Made by a program: the position numbers and the translations under genes | Shown here: positions 1 to 6,054 of the stretch, in pieces | How the letters are laid out: each line of letters opens with the position of its first letter | Position numbering within the stretch: the first letter of the stretch is position 1 | The notes under the pieces: model-generated | The model's input: the letters and a program-made list of their open reading frames with translations, nothing else | Told to the model about the DNA's origin: nothing | Databases searched by the model: none | DNA from: Holosporales bacterium | GTDB lineage: Bacteria > Pseudomonadota > Alphaproteobacteria > RUG11792 | DNA length: 13,686 bases | Direction: 5' to 3' | NCBI GenBank assembly: GCA_031267075.1 | Contig: JAIRZU010000062.1 | Location: 1-13,686 of the forward strand

Positions 1-150
1 CTAAACGACATCAGTCCCGTGATATCCGCAGCACTCGCGGCAGATGGAGGCTGGGCCAACTCCACCTTCCTACTGTACAACAATCCAGATGAACCTAACC
101 CATGGTACCCGATCCCAACTCCAGTACCCCCACCAGAAGTTTCAGCCTGA
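1..150 (+). CDS. C-terminal end of an unidentified protein (partial, 5' end outside window)
   Basis: Frame 1 is open from the first base to a TGA at 148-150 and gives the last 49 residues of a protein whose start lies outside the window. The end is proline-rich: a PNPWYPIPTPVPPP stretch follows a small/polar segment containing LYNNPDEP. I recognise no family. It converges on the minus-strand gene ending at 221, with a strong hairpin between them at 170-197, as expected if this frame is a real gene end. The Pro-rich tail resembles the style of the other exported orphan proteins in this window, but 49 residues are too few to infer a function. An accidental open frame of this length at the window edge cannot be excluded. 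Confidence 0.5.
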   Translation, partial: LNDISPVISAALAADGGWANSTFLLYNNPDEPNPWYPIPTPVPPPEVSA

Positions 151-169
151 AGTACTCTCCCACCTCAGG

Positions 170-197
170 GAACGCTCGCCATTATGGTGAAGCGTTC
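170..197. terminator. Hairpin between convergent genes, candidate bidirectional terminator
   Basis: GAACGCT (170-176) pairs with AGCGTTC (191-197), and CCAT pairs with ATGG around a very short loop, with a small internal mismatch. It lies in the 70-base gap between the plus-strand gene ending at 150 and the minus-strand gene ending at 221. There is no clear T-run on either side, so it may be a transcript-end structure rather than a classical intrinsic terminator. Confidence 0.5.
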
Positions 198-220
198 TGC
201 CGGGTGTATCGCCTGATGGC

Positions 221-1507
221 CTACCTCCCCCCTCTTACGTGCGTGTGCGGGAGTGGGGCTTGTATCGCATCCTCGTCGTACTCCTCGACCATTCGTGCTG
301 TGATTAGTTCAGCGTTGGGCGTCTCGAGTGGATCTTCTTCGAGTGCTATTGCTCTGTCTATTATCTGTGGATCTTCAGTAAGTCCGACAGGGCCCTGTGG
401 TACTGCGATGTCTAGCCAGGCGCATACCTCCTGACTCTCTTGCCCTACAACGCCGGTTGCCTTCTGCATCCTGGCTACGATATCCCTCCACGGTGTCGTT
501 TCCAGAAACACTGCTGCCCCCGCCATCACCATCGTGTATCTGTACTGTCTCCTGGCATTCGGTCTCTGTAGTAGTGACAGCTTGACGGCTACGGTTTTGC
601 TGCTGTCGGTCATCCCGGGTCCGACAATGATTATGCTGAGATCTTGTACCATCCTCCATATCGGGTACAGGGCCGCTTTCCAGCAGTCCGTCAAGTACAG
701 GCGTCCGTTTTCGTTCACATCCCCCCTGCATCCGGTGGTTCTGGCCTTCGCATACGTCCCGGCGTGTGTTGCGTGTAGTGCGTGCATGATGTGGCGTATC
801 TGCCACCCGCTATTAGGTGTGGTTACGTTTTTGATTAGCTGCGCAACCTCGCCCATCAGTGCACACTGCTGCAGCCATTCCATGTCCTCTGCGTCGCGTT
901 GGGCTGTGTCGAGTATCTGCCCAAGGGTATACGTGGCAGCTGTCTTCCTTGGTATCGTCACACGCCCGTACCATTCCTCCTTACCACGCGATATCGCAGT
1001 GCCGCTCAGATTCCCACTGGAATCCGGCGCGAACGCCCACAGTGCACCCACTAAAGCAGCCTCAGCCTCAGCGGTCTGTCTTTCCCTCGCGGTTGCTATC
1101 GGCTTCTCGAAGATCACGATTTCGCCGTGGTTAGCATTAGTAGCGCTCCAGGTCCTGCTACCTCCTGGGACACCAAATTTGCCGTACCTCAGATTGGACA
1201 GCTTGCTGTTCATGATATTCGCTGGAACCACGGCTCTCTCGACTATGCCATCATCTACCCAGCACGCACCCCGATCAGTAGGCGGCAGCACTTCTGGTTT
1301 TGCAGCTTGGAATTCTTCATCCAGCTCTAGAGGGTTTGAAAGTGCGTCCCAGCATCCTCCAACGCCAGAGCTGACAGCAGATACCGCTGTGTCAGCTGGT
1401 GTGAGCCTGCCATCAGGCTCACCAGCACTCGCTGCCTTAACACATACTATTGCAGCAGCAATAGCCAACACTCGTTTTACTGTCATTATAACATTAGTCC
1501 TCATCAT
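221..1507 (-). CDS. Exported protein of unknown function with a Cys-bracketed EF-hand/dockerin-like loop
   Basis: The protein has 428 residues from ATG 1507. An earlier in-frame GTG at 1522 is less likely because the GGAG ribosome site (1517-1520) would lie inside the coding sequence, whereas it sits 9 bases before ATG 1507. The N-terminus is a classical signal peptide: MTVKR, then a hydrophobic stretch LAIAAAIVCV, then an ASA-type cleavage site near residue 28. The mature part is rich in Trp and Cys. Residues 263-274 read DVNENGRLYLTD, a full match to the 12-residue EF-hand loop (D1, N3, N5, G6, L8, D12) of the dockerin type, with Cys 260 and Cys 275 just outside it. The end is acidic (MVEEYDEDA) and then His/Pro-rich. 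I recognise no family. It is likely periplasmic, outer-membrane or secreted, and is divergent from ssb across an AT-rich gap. Confidence 0.8.
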   Translation of the reverse strand: MMRTNVIMTVKRVLAIAAAIVCVKAASAGEPDGRLTPADTAVSAVSSGVGGCWDALSNPLELDEEFQAAKPEVLPPTDRGACWVDDGIVERAVVPANIMNSKLSNLRYGKFGVPGGSRTWSATNANHGEIVIFEKPIATARERQTAEAEAALVGALWAFAPDSSGNLSGTAISRGKEEWYGRVTIPRKTAATYTLGQILDTAQRDAEDMEWLQQCALMGEVAQLIKNVTTPNSGWQIRHIMHALHATHAGTYAKARTTGCRGDVNENGRLYLTDCWKAALYPIWRMVQDLSIIIVGPGMTDSSKTVAVKLSLLQRPNARRQYRYTMVMAGAAVFLETTPWRDIVARMQKATGVVGQESQEVCAWLDIAVPQGPVGLTEDPQIIDRAIALEEDPLETPNAELITARMVEEYDEDAIQAPLPHTHVRGGR

Positions 1508-1915
1508 TTTACTTTTCTCCACATGTTTTCTTTATATTATTACTCTACTTTTAAAATGGAGAATGAGTACAGCCTTAACTATAATGAAGACATTAATTAT
1601 TTATTTATTGCTTATGTTTTTCTTATTTTCTTATTTTTTACTTGTTTTTTCTGTTAATTTTATGATTAATATTGCAAACCTAAAATTCATATTCTCCTCC
1701 ATTCTTGATGGTGTAGATTGCTATGAGATATGGTACAAGGAAGAGTTTGGAAGGGAGGAGCTGCTGTTTTACGTATTAGGCAGCAGAGTTGCGTAGAAGG
1801 CACAGCGTGAAATATTCTGTATAATTCTATCAATTTAGTTTTCACGTATCGTGGAGCGGTGAGGTATAATGGTCTGAAGGCTTCGGTCGCTGATCTTAAA
1901 TGGAATTGTTGTCTA
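1508..1915. other. Long AT-rich divergent intergenic region
   Basis: About 400 bases separate the minus-strand exported protein from ssb. I see no gene or RNA in it. Roughly 1523-1700 is strikingly AT-rich, with many T-runs on the plus strand, compared with the balanced composition around it. It must hold the promoters of both flanking genes. A plus-strand TATAAT occurs at 1580-1585, and several AT-rich minus-strand -10-like words occur, but I cannot single out one. Long plus-strand open frames that cross it have no recognisable coding character. Confidence 0.6.
1841..1870 (+). promoter_or_regulatory. Candidate sigma-70-type promoter of ssb-dapB
   Basis: A perfect TATAAT -10 box at 1865-1870 is preceded after 18 bases by TTCACG (1841-1846), which matches four of six positions of the -35 consensus. 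The predicted transcript would start near 1877, leaving about 40 bases before the ssb ATG at 1916. This placement also argues against the earlier in-frame GTG at 1859. Confidence 0.5.
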
Positions 1916-2344
1916 ATGTCTAGCTCTCTGAATAAGGTAACGTTGATTGGAAACCTAGGAAAGGACCCTGATATCCGCTTCATGCCTGACGGGACGAGGG
2001 TGGCCTCGTTCAGCTTGGCAACAAGTGAGATCTGGAGAGATAAGACGACTGGTGAGCGGAAGGATAAAACCGAATGGCACCGCGTAACGATCTTTAATGA
2101 TAGGCTCGCAGAGATCATAGAGAAGTACGTTAGGAAGGGGACAAAGCTTTATATCGAAGGTCAGCTGCAGACCAGAAAGTGGACTGATCAGGCTGGTATT
2201 GAGAAATACATCACCGAGATTATCATCGGGAAGTTCCGAGGTGAGCTGGTTATCCTAGACTCGAAGAAGACGGAAGGTGACTTTGAAGTTAGATCAGATG
2301 AGTCTCCTCAGGATATCCCAATTGATGACGAGATGCCATTTTAA
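1916..2344 (+). CDS. ssb: Single-stranded DNA-binding protein SSB
   Basis: This 142-residue protein binds and protects single-stranded DNA during replication, recombination and repair, normally as a homotetramer, and recruits partner enzymes through its C-terminal tip. The OB-fold is plain: NKVTLIGNLGKDPDIR near the N-terminus, LATSEIWRDKTTGE, then TEWHRV and LYIEGQLQTRKWTD, all standard SSB blocks. The C-terminus is DDEMPF, the acidic partner-binding tip (DDDIPF in E. coli). The linker between OB-fold and tip is short, making the protein smaller than the roughly 178-residue E. coli SSB. I chose ATG 1916 because the family starts a few residues before NKV. A GTG at 1859 would add 19 unrelated residues and overlap the likely -10 box. 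No good ribosome site precedes 1916. dapB follows after 14 bases, so the two are probably cotranscribed. Confidence 0.97.
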   Translation: MSSSLNKVTLIGNLGKDPDIRFMPDGTRVASFSLATSEIWRDKTTGERKDKTEWHRVTIFNDRLAEIIEKYVRKGTKLYIEGQLQTRKWTDQAGIEKYITEIIIGKFRGELVILDSKKTEGDFEVRSDESPQDIPIDDEMPF

Positions 2345-2358
2345 CTAGCGGTACACCT

Positions 2359-3123
2359 GTGAAGGCATCGGTTCTAGGAGCGACAGGAACTATGGGGGGG
2401 CTTGTAATAAAGGCCCTGCTGCAGGAAGGTGGATTCGCAATTTCCAGCAAGGTATCAAGCAAGGACAATATAGAGATCATGTTTCATGACTCCGATGTAA
2501 TCATAGATTTCTCGTGCCCACTCGCAACGGAGGCTATGCTGCGTTATGCCTTAGCGAATCATTCGCATATACCGATTGTGGTTGGCACTACTGGGTTGTC
2601 AAATATGCATCATGAATTGATGGAAGAGCAATCGAAATACGCTCCCATATTCTGCTCCCCAAATATGAGTCCTCTGGTGGCGATTTTCAACGCCGTTGTG
2701 TTCTTTCTAGCGAAGGCTATGAATGAGGACTTTGATGTGGAGATTCTCGATAGCCACCACGGATTGAAGAAGGATGCTCCATCTGGGACGGCACTAATGT
2801 TGGGACGTACTATCGCTAGGGCTCGGAATCGCGAGTTTGATGAGGTGGCTAACTTCATTAGGTACGGAATTATAGAGCAGCGAAAGCGTGGGGAGATAGG
2901 TTTCTCCGTGCAGAGGAGCGGGAATGTGGTCGGGCTACACGAGGTCTCATTCGTTGGACGGCATGAGGATGTGAAGATCAGGCACAACGCTCACTCCAAG
3001 GAGATCTTCGCGAAGGGAGCCGTCAAGGCCGCTAAGTGGCTTGTTAAACAAGTCTGCGGCCTGTACTCGATGGACGACCTGATCGGGGATACTGTGTCCC
3101 AACTGACCAGGCCGCGGGGGTAG
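2359..3123 (+). CDS. dapB: 4-hydroxy-tetrahydrodipicolinate reductase DapB
   Basis: This cytoplasmic enzyme reduces 4-hydroxy-tetrahydrodipicolinate with NAD(P)H in the diaminopimelate/lysine pathway. In Anaplasmataceae the pathway is usually linked to diaminopimelate supply. At 254 residues it is close to the family length of about 270. Visible motifs are the Rossmann GATGTMG (7-13), DFS (50-52), GTTG (76-79), and the signature DSHHGLKKDAPSGTAL (131-146), which holds the catalytic His pair 133/134 and Lys 138 with the substrate-binding SGT. GNVVGLHEVSF (188-198) is the conserved C-terminal block. The start is GTG; there is no upstream alternative before the Rossmann motif, and the ribosome site is weak. 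It lies 14 bases after ssb, suggesting cotranscription from the ssb promoter. A run of seven G at 2394-2400 falls in the nucleotide-binding motif and the frame is intact through it. Confidence 0.96.
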   Translation: MKASVLGATGTMGGLVIKALLQEGGFAISSKVSSKDNIEIMFHDSDVIIDFSCPLATEAMLRYALANHSHIPIVVGTTGLSNMHHELMEEQSKYAPIFCSPNMSPLVAIFNAVVFFLAKAMNEDFDVEILDSHHGLKKDAPSGTALMLGRTIARARNREFDEVANFIRYGIIEQRKRGEIGFSVQRSGNVVGLHEVSFVGRHEDVKIRHNAHSKEIFAKGAVKAAKWLVKQVCGLYSMDDLIGDTVSQLTRPRG

Positions 3124-3140
3124 GGTTGTGGGTGCGGCCT
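3109..3140 (+). terminator. Hairpin overlapping the dapB stop, candidate terminator
   Basis: AGGCCGC (3109-3115) pairs with GCGGCCT (3134-3140) around an 18-base loop containing the dapB stop codon, followed by a short pyrimidine stretch TCTT. It lies in the 40-base gap between dapB and the convergent gene ending at 3164, so it may serve either strand. The loop is long and the T-tract weak. Confidence 0.35.
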
Positions 3141-3163
3141 TCTTGGCGGGTTCCTGGGGTTTG

Positions 3164-4237
3164 TTAGAATTCCTCGCTGCTCGACTCGCTGCTCGACTCG
3201 CTGTCGCTTGGTGCCATTGCATCTCTGCGTGCCACGAAATTTCTCACGATGTCCGTTGCTGTTAGTGTTCCTCCCGTGCTGGCTTTTGCTGGTATGGGGT
3301 TGGCTGCTCTCCTGGCTTTTTCGTCTTCGTCGGTCACTCTTCTCAGTGGTGTTCTCAGGGTTGGGTTCTTTATGAGGTCGAGGTAGCTGGGTTGGTCCCG
3401 CATCATGGGGCTTCCCGGTGCTCCGGGTTCGGGACTGGCTGCAGCGGGCGTGCGGTCCGCTCCTCGTGCTGGGGTTCCTCGCGCCGGCGGGGGAGGTGGG
3501 GGTGGAGGCGGAGGTGGTGGAGGGGGTGGTTGTGCCAGCCCTCCGCTGGGTTGTGCTTGGGTGTCGTCGGCTGGTTGTGCTCTTGCGTCAGGGGGTACGA
3601 TCGGGGATGTGGGCGCTTGTTCTGCTGTTTCCAGGTCGCCGGCCGCCGCCGGGGTCGCAGGCTCAGGGTCCACTGCGTACTCGCCTACGCCTTCTACTTC
3701 CAGATTATCATCGTCGGGTTGCGCTGGGGCTGCGTTGTATTCGCTCACACCCTCTACTTCTAGATTATCATCGTCGGGTTGCGCTACACCCTCTACTTCC
3801 AGATTACCACCGTCGGGTTGCACTGGGGCCCTATTGTATACGCCCACATCATCTACACCCAGAACATCATTGTCGGGTTGCGCTACACCCTCTACTCCCA
3901 GATTATCACCGTCGGGTTGCGCTGCGGCCTCATTGTATACGCCCACCCCCTCTACACCCAGAACATTATTGTCGGGTTGCGTTGGGGCACCCTCGACTAG
4001 CCGGGGAGGCGGTGGAGGTGGTGGTGGCATGCGTGTGTGTTCCATGCCAGGATCATCCTCCGGGTATCTACCGCTCTGGATGTATGTTACCTTGCCTTTC
4101 AAGGACAGCGTTGCTGGATCTCTGCCCAGGTCATGTTTCCGTCCACCTCCAGCCGTTTGGCCCACACTGCTTATTCCTGCGTACGCGCCGGTAGCGATCA
4201 CCATCGCTTTGGCGATGTTCTTTATCTTTGATTTCAT
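3164..4237 (-). CDS. Exported proline-rich repeat protein with WH2-central-acidic-like C-terminus (candidate actin-targeting protein)
   Basis: The protein has 357 residues from ATG 4237. AGGTGA at 4243-4248 sits 5 bases before this ATG, whereas the earlier GTG at 4246 has no ribosome site. In order: a basic then hydrophobic signal-like N-terminus (KSKIKNIAKAMVIATGAYAG, 2-21); eight prolines (71-78); six imperfect repeats beginning QPD with a core like NLEVEGV, alternating about 20 and 13 residues (87-192); a Pro/Ala linker; fifteen consecutive prolines (237-251); then a C-terminal segment. This last part has SYLDLIKNPTLRTPLRRV (284-301), resembling a WH2 actin-binding helix and LRRV, then DIVRNFVARRDAM (329-341), resembling the amphipathic central helix of WASP/WAVE, and a Ser/Glu tail ending SEEF. 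I recognise no named orthologue. Export, then delivery to the host, would be needed for the proposed role. The acidic tail lacks the usual Trp. The gene appears GC-rich and lies between dapB and a secretin. Confidence 0.85.
   Translation of the reverse strand: MKSKIKNIAKAMVIATGAYAGISSVGQTAGGGRKHDLGRDPATLSLKGKVTYIQSGRYPEDDPGMEHTRMPPPPPPPPRLVEGAPTQPDNNVLGVEGVGVYNEAAAQPDGDNLGVEGVAQPDNDVLGVDDVGVYNRAPVQPDGGNLEVEGVAQPDDDNLEVEGVSEYNAAPAQPDDDNLEVEGVGEYAVDPEPATPAAAGDLETAEQAPTSPIVPPDARAQPADDTQAQPSGGLAQPPPPPPPPPPPPPPPARGTPARGADRTPAAASPEPGAPGSPMMRDQPSYLDLIKNPTLRTPLRRVTDEDEKARRAANPIPAKASTGGTLTATDIVRNFVARRDAMAPSDSESSSESSSEEF
3173..3204 (-). repeat. 12-base tandem repeat encoding the Ser/Glu tail
   Basis: CTCGCTGCTCGA occurs at 3173-3184 and again at 3185-3196, and a partial third copy CTCGCTGT follows (plus-strand reading). 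On the coding minus strand each unit encodes four residues of the SSSE type. Unit gain or loss would lengthen or shorten the acidic tail without a frameshift. Confidence 0.75.
3485..3529 (-). repeat. Fifteen-codon polyproline tract
   Basis: Fifteen consecutive CCN codons on the minus strand use all four third bases in irregular order (CCA, CCC, CCT, CCG). The plus strand is an unbroken G-rich GGN run. The mixed codons argue that the polyproline is maintained by selection on the protein rather than being a fresh slippage product. Confidence 0.85.
3662..3979 (-). repeat. Six imperfect coding repeats of alternating 20 and 13 residues
   Basis: Six units on the minus strand each begin QPD. Their lengths run 20, 13, 20, 13, 20 and about 20 residues; the 13-residue units lack the GVYN-type extension of the long ones. 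DNA units are about 60 and 39 bases and clearly similar, for example the recurring plus-strand word TCGGGTTGCGCTACACCCTC. This pattern suggests duplication of a long-plus-short pair. Confidence 0.85.
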
Positions 4238-4285
4238 CCTCGTCACCTGAATTTATATCAGCTATCCTATCATAGTGCTACACTA

Positions 4286-4294
4286 ATTATACCA
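4286..4294 (-). promoter_or_regulatory. Extended -10 promoter for the repeat protein
   Basis: The minus strand reads TGGTATAAT, a perfect extended -10 (TGnTATAAT). The predicted start is near 4279, giving a leader of about 42 bases to ATG 4237. No good -35 box lies at the usual distance, which an extended -10 can tolerate. A second, weaker TGATATAAA at 4252-4260 is too close to the coding start to allow the ribosome site. Confidence 0.5.
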
Positions 4295-4357
4295 TGATCG
4301 TAAGGCGTTATCCACTGGTTTTTGCATATCATACTTCAACTAATCGAGTGAGGTCCA

Positions 4358-5986
4358 TTAAAATGGTCGTGGATCTGGGACGAAGCGCTGAAGTCTGATG
4401 TCCACTGCTCGTTGGTGTTGCGGGCCATTCAGTAGTCTTACCTTGATCAAAATTACCAACTCTACGACTTCATCTCCAACCCCGCGTGACGATACCAGAT
4501 CTCCAAAAATTGGGAGATCTCCAAATCCAGGGATGCCAGACTTATTTTTCGATGATCTAACTTCCATGAAGCCACCCAGTATCGCCACCTCCCCATCACG
4601 CAGCTTCAGGAATGACGCCACTTCTCTCACTTCAATCACTGGGATTTTCGACATATCTTTGTCGTCTGTCGTCCCGGTTGTGCTATTTTTCAGTGCGATA
4701 TTAACAGCTGGGTCATTCACTGAGCTTGCTAGTTTCGTGATTGTTGGGCGCAGGAACAATGTGATGGTTCCATCAGACATATCTATAGATGGCTGAACAA
4801 ACATGACGAGACCGAGGGGAACCGTCTTGATATCACTTGATACGGAGATTTCCTGGCTGTTGTTCGCATTATTCCCGTTGTTCACGTAGTTCTTCTCGTA
4901 GTTCAGCTTGAAGTAGACGTGATTCTGGGCAACCTTCAAGATGGCGGCCTGGTTATTCATAGCTGTTATGCGCGGGTTAGATATCATCCTCGTTGCGCCA
5001 AACTCCTCAAGAGCCCCGACCACAGAATTCATGTCTTTAATAGTGCCTTTGCTCGTATCAAATGTAAGGCCCAGCTGATCTCCGTGTGGGCTAACATTGC
5101 TCAACCCATTGCTGGAGTTAGATAGAAGCTTCCCTTTCACACTGAAACGCCCACTGAGCAATGCCCAATCGATTCCGCGCCTGTACTCGTTCTTCAACGA
5201 AACCTCAATGATCTTCGCCTCTATTAAAACCTGTGACATTGATGCTGCCTTAATGCGCTTGAGATACTCCCTCACGCTGCTATGTACCTTAGCACTGGCG
5301 CATACTATGATAACTCCGGCTTGCTTATTGACGGAGTACGTTACTTGATCCTTCTGATTTGCTCCTACGATAACTTTGATCCCAGCGTCGAGTTCCGCCC
5401 AGAAATCACTCTTGGCTTTGATCGAAACATTCCCATCTTGCGTCTGGTCTCCCTTCGCGTCGGTTGCTGTTACAAAGCCAATCTCAGTCGTTACAGATAT
5501 CTTGTTTTCGCTATCGCGCGATATGTTCAGGAATTGAATATCGTACGAAACGGAGTACGGCGTATCCTTCTCAACCTTGACGATGTCATTCGAAATCGTA
5601 TACCTCAGATTCGCCAGATCACAGACTGAATCTAGGGCTTCTATGAATGGGCATTTCTTCGCACAGAAGATTACCTTAGCGTCCACCGTCGGATCCATTT
5701 GAAAGTTCAAGTTTAGCTTTTTCGCAAGTTCACAGAAAACGGATTTCACCGATAAATTCTCATTGAGCAGGAGAGATACTTCTTGCTTGAATTTAGGTGG
5801 GATTACCACTGGGTGATCATCGCTCTTGAATGATGTAGCCTCGCTCTCATCAGTCACTGGCTCCGTTAAACGCGAGACAGAATCACTGTTGACATCGGAT
5901 GAAAGATACTTCGTCGTTACGAACTTATCGCATGCCGGCATAAGCCCAACAGCGATTATGATTATGAGAGCTCTCAAATTTTTCAC
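4358..5986 (-). CDS. Secretin-family outer-membrane lipoprotein (PilQ/MshL-like)
   Basis: Secretins form the outer-membrane ring of type IV pili, type II and type III secretion systems and DNA-uptake machines. This 542-residue protein starts with GTG, 6 bases after a strong GGGGAG site. Its N-terminus LIIIIAVGLMPAC ends in a lipobox-like Cys at 19, although Met rather than Leu is at -3. An N0/STN-like domain covers about 70-137 and contains Cys 85, 108, 112 and 122. The secretin domain runs about 250-520: VLIEAKIIEVSLKNEYRRGIDW-type block (253-274), ATRMISNPRITAMNNQAA (331-348), LFLRPTITK (410-418), EVREVASFLKLRDGEVAILG (452-471), and GIPGFGDLPIFGDL (484-497), the family's VPxLGDIPxLGxLF signature. 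Overall architecture is nearest PilQ/MshL. No other pilus or type II gene is in the window. It is divergent from comF, the start codons lying close together. Confidence 0.9.
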   Translation of the reverse strand: MKNLRALIIIIAVGLMPACDKFVTTKYLSSDVNSDSVSRLTEPVTDESEATSFKSDDHPVVIPPKFKQEVSLLLNENLSVKSVFCELAKKLNLNFQMDPTVDAKVIFCAKKCPFIEALDSVCDLANLRYTISNDIVKVEKDTPYSVSYDIQFLNISRDSENKISVTTEIGFVTATDAKGDQTQDGNVSIKAKSDFWAELDAGIKVIVGANQKDQVTYSVNKQAGVIIVCASAKVHSSVREYLKRIKAASMSQVLIEAKIIEVSLKNEYRRGIDWALLSGRFSVKGKLLSNSSNGLSNVSPHGDQLGLTFDTSKGTIKDMNSVVGALEEFGATRMISNPRITAMNNQAAILKVAQNHVYFKLNYEKNYVNNGNNANNSQEISVSSDIKTVPLGLVMFVQPSIDMSDGTITLFLRPTITKLASSVNDPAVNIALKNSTTGTTDDKDMSKIPVIEVREVASFLKLRDGEVAILGGFMEVRSSKNKSGIPGFGDLPIFGDLVSSRGVGDEVVELVILIKVRLLNGPQHQRAVDIRLQRFVPDPRPF

Positions 5987-6054
5987 TGTAATCTCCCCAC
6001 GGCATGAAGTACGATAATTATGTACTCCACGATAGCCTTCCTAAAAACGTTACC

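Noticed and set aside
534..1796. 420-residue plus-strand open frame opposite the 221-1507 gene
   Set aside because: It is the antisense of a gene with a clear signal peptide, ribosome site and motif; its translation is low-quality hydrophobic sequence and runs into the AT-rich gap.
1859..1915. Upstream GTG start for ssb adding 19 residues
   Set aside because: The extra residues do not resemble SSB, and the GTG lies just before the likely TATAAT box.
3405..4250. 281-residue plus-strand frame with polyglycine and repeats
   Set aside because: The polyglycine and repeats are the mirror of the polyproline and QPD repeats on the minus strand, where the ribosome site, signal peptide and promoter lie.
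6004..6054. Upstream ATG start for comF adding 17 residues
   Set aside because: No ribosome site and only 17 bases from the secretin start codon; kept as an alternative, not as the call.
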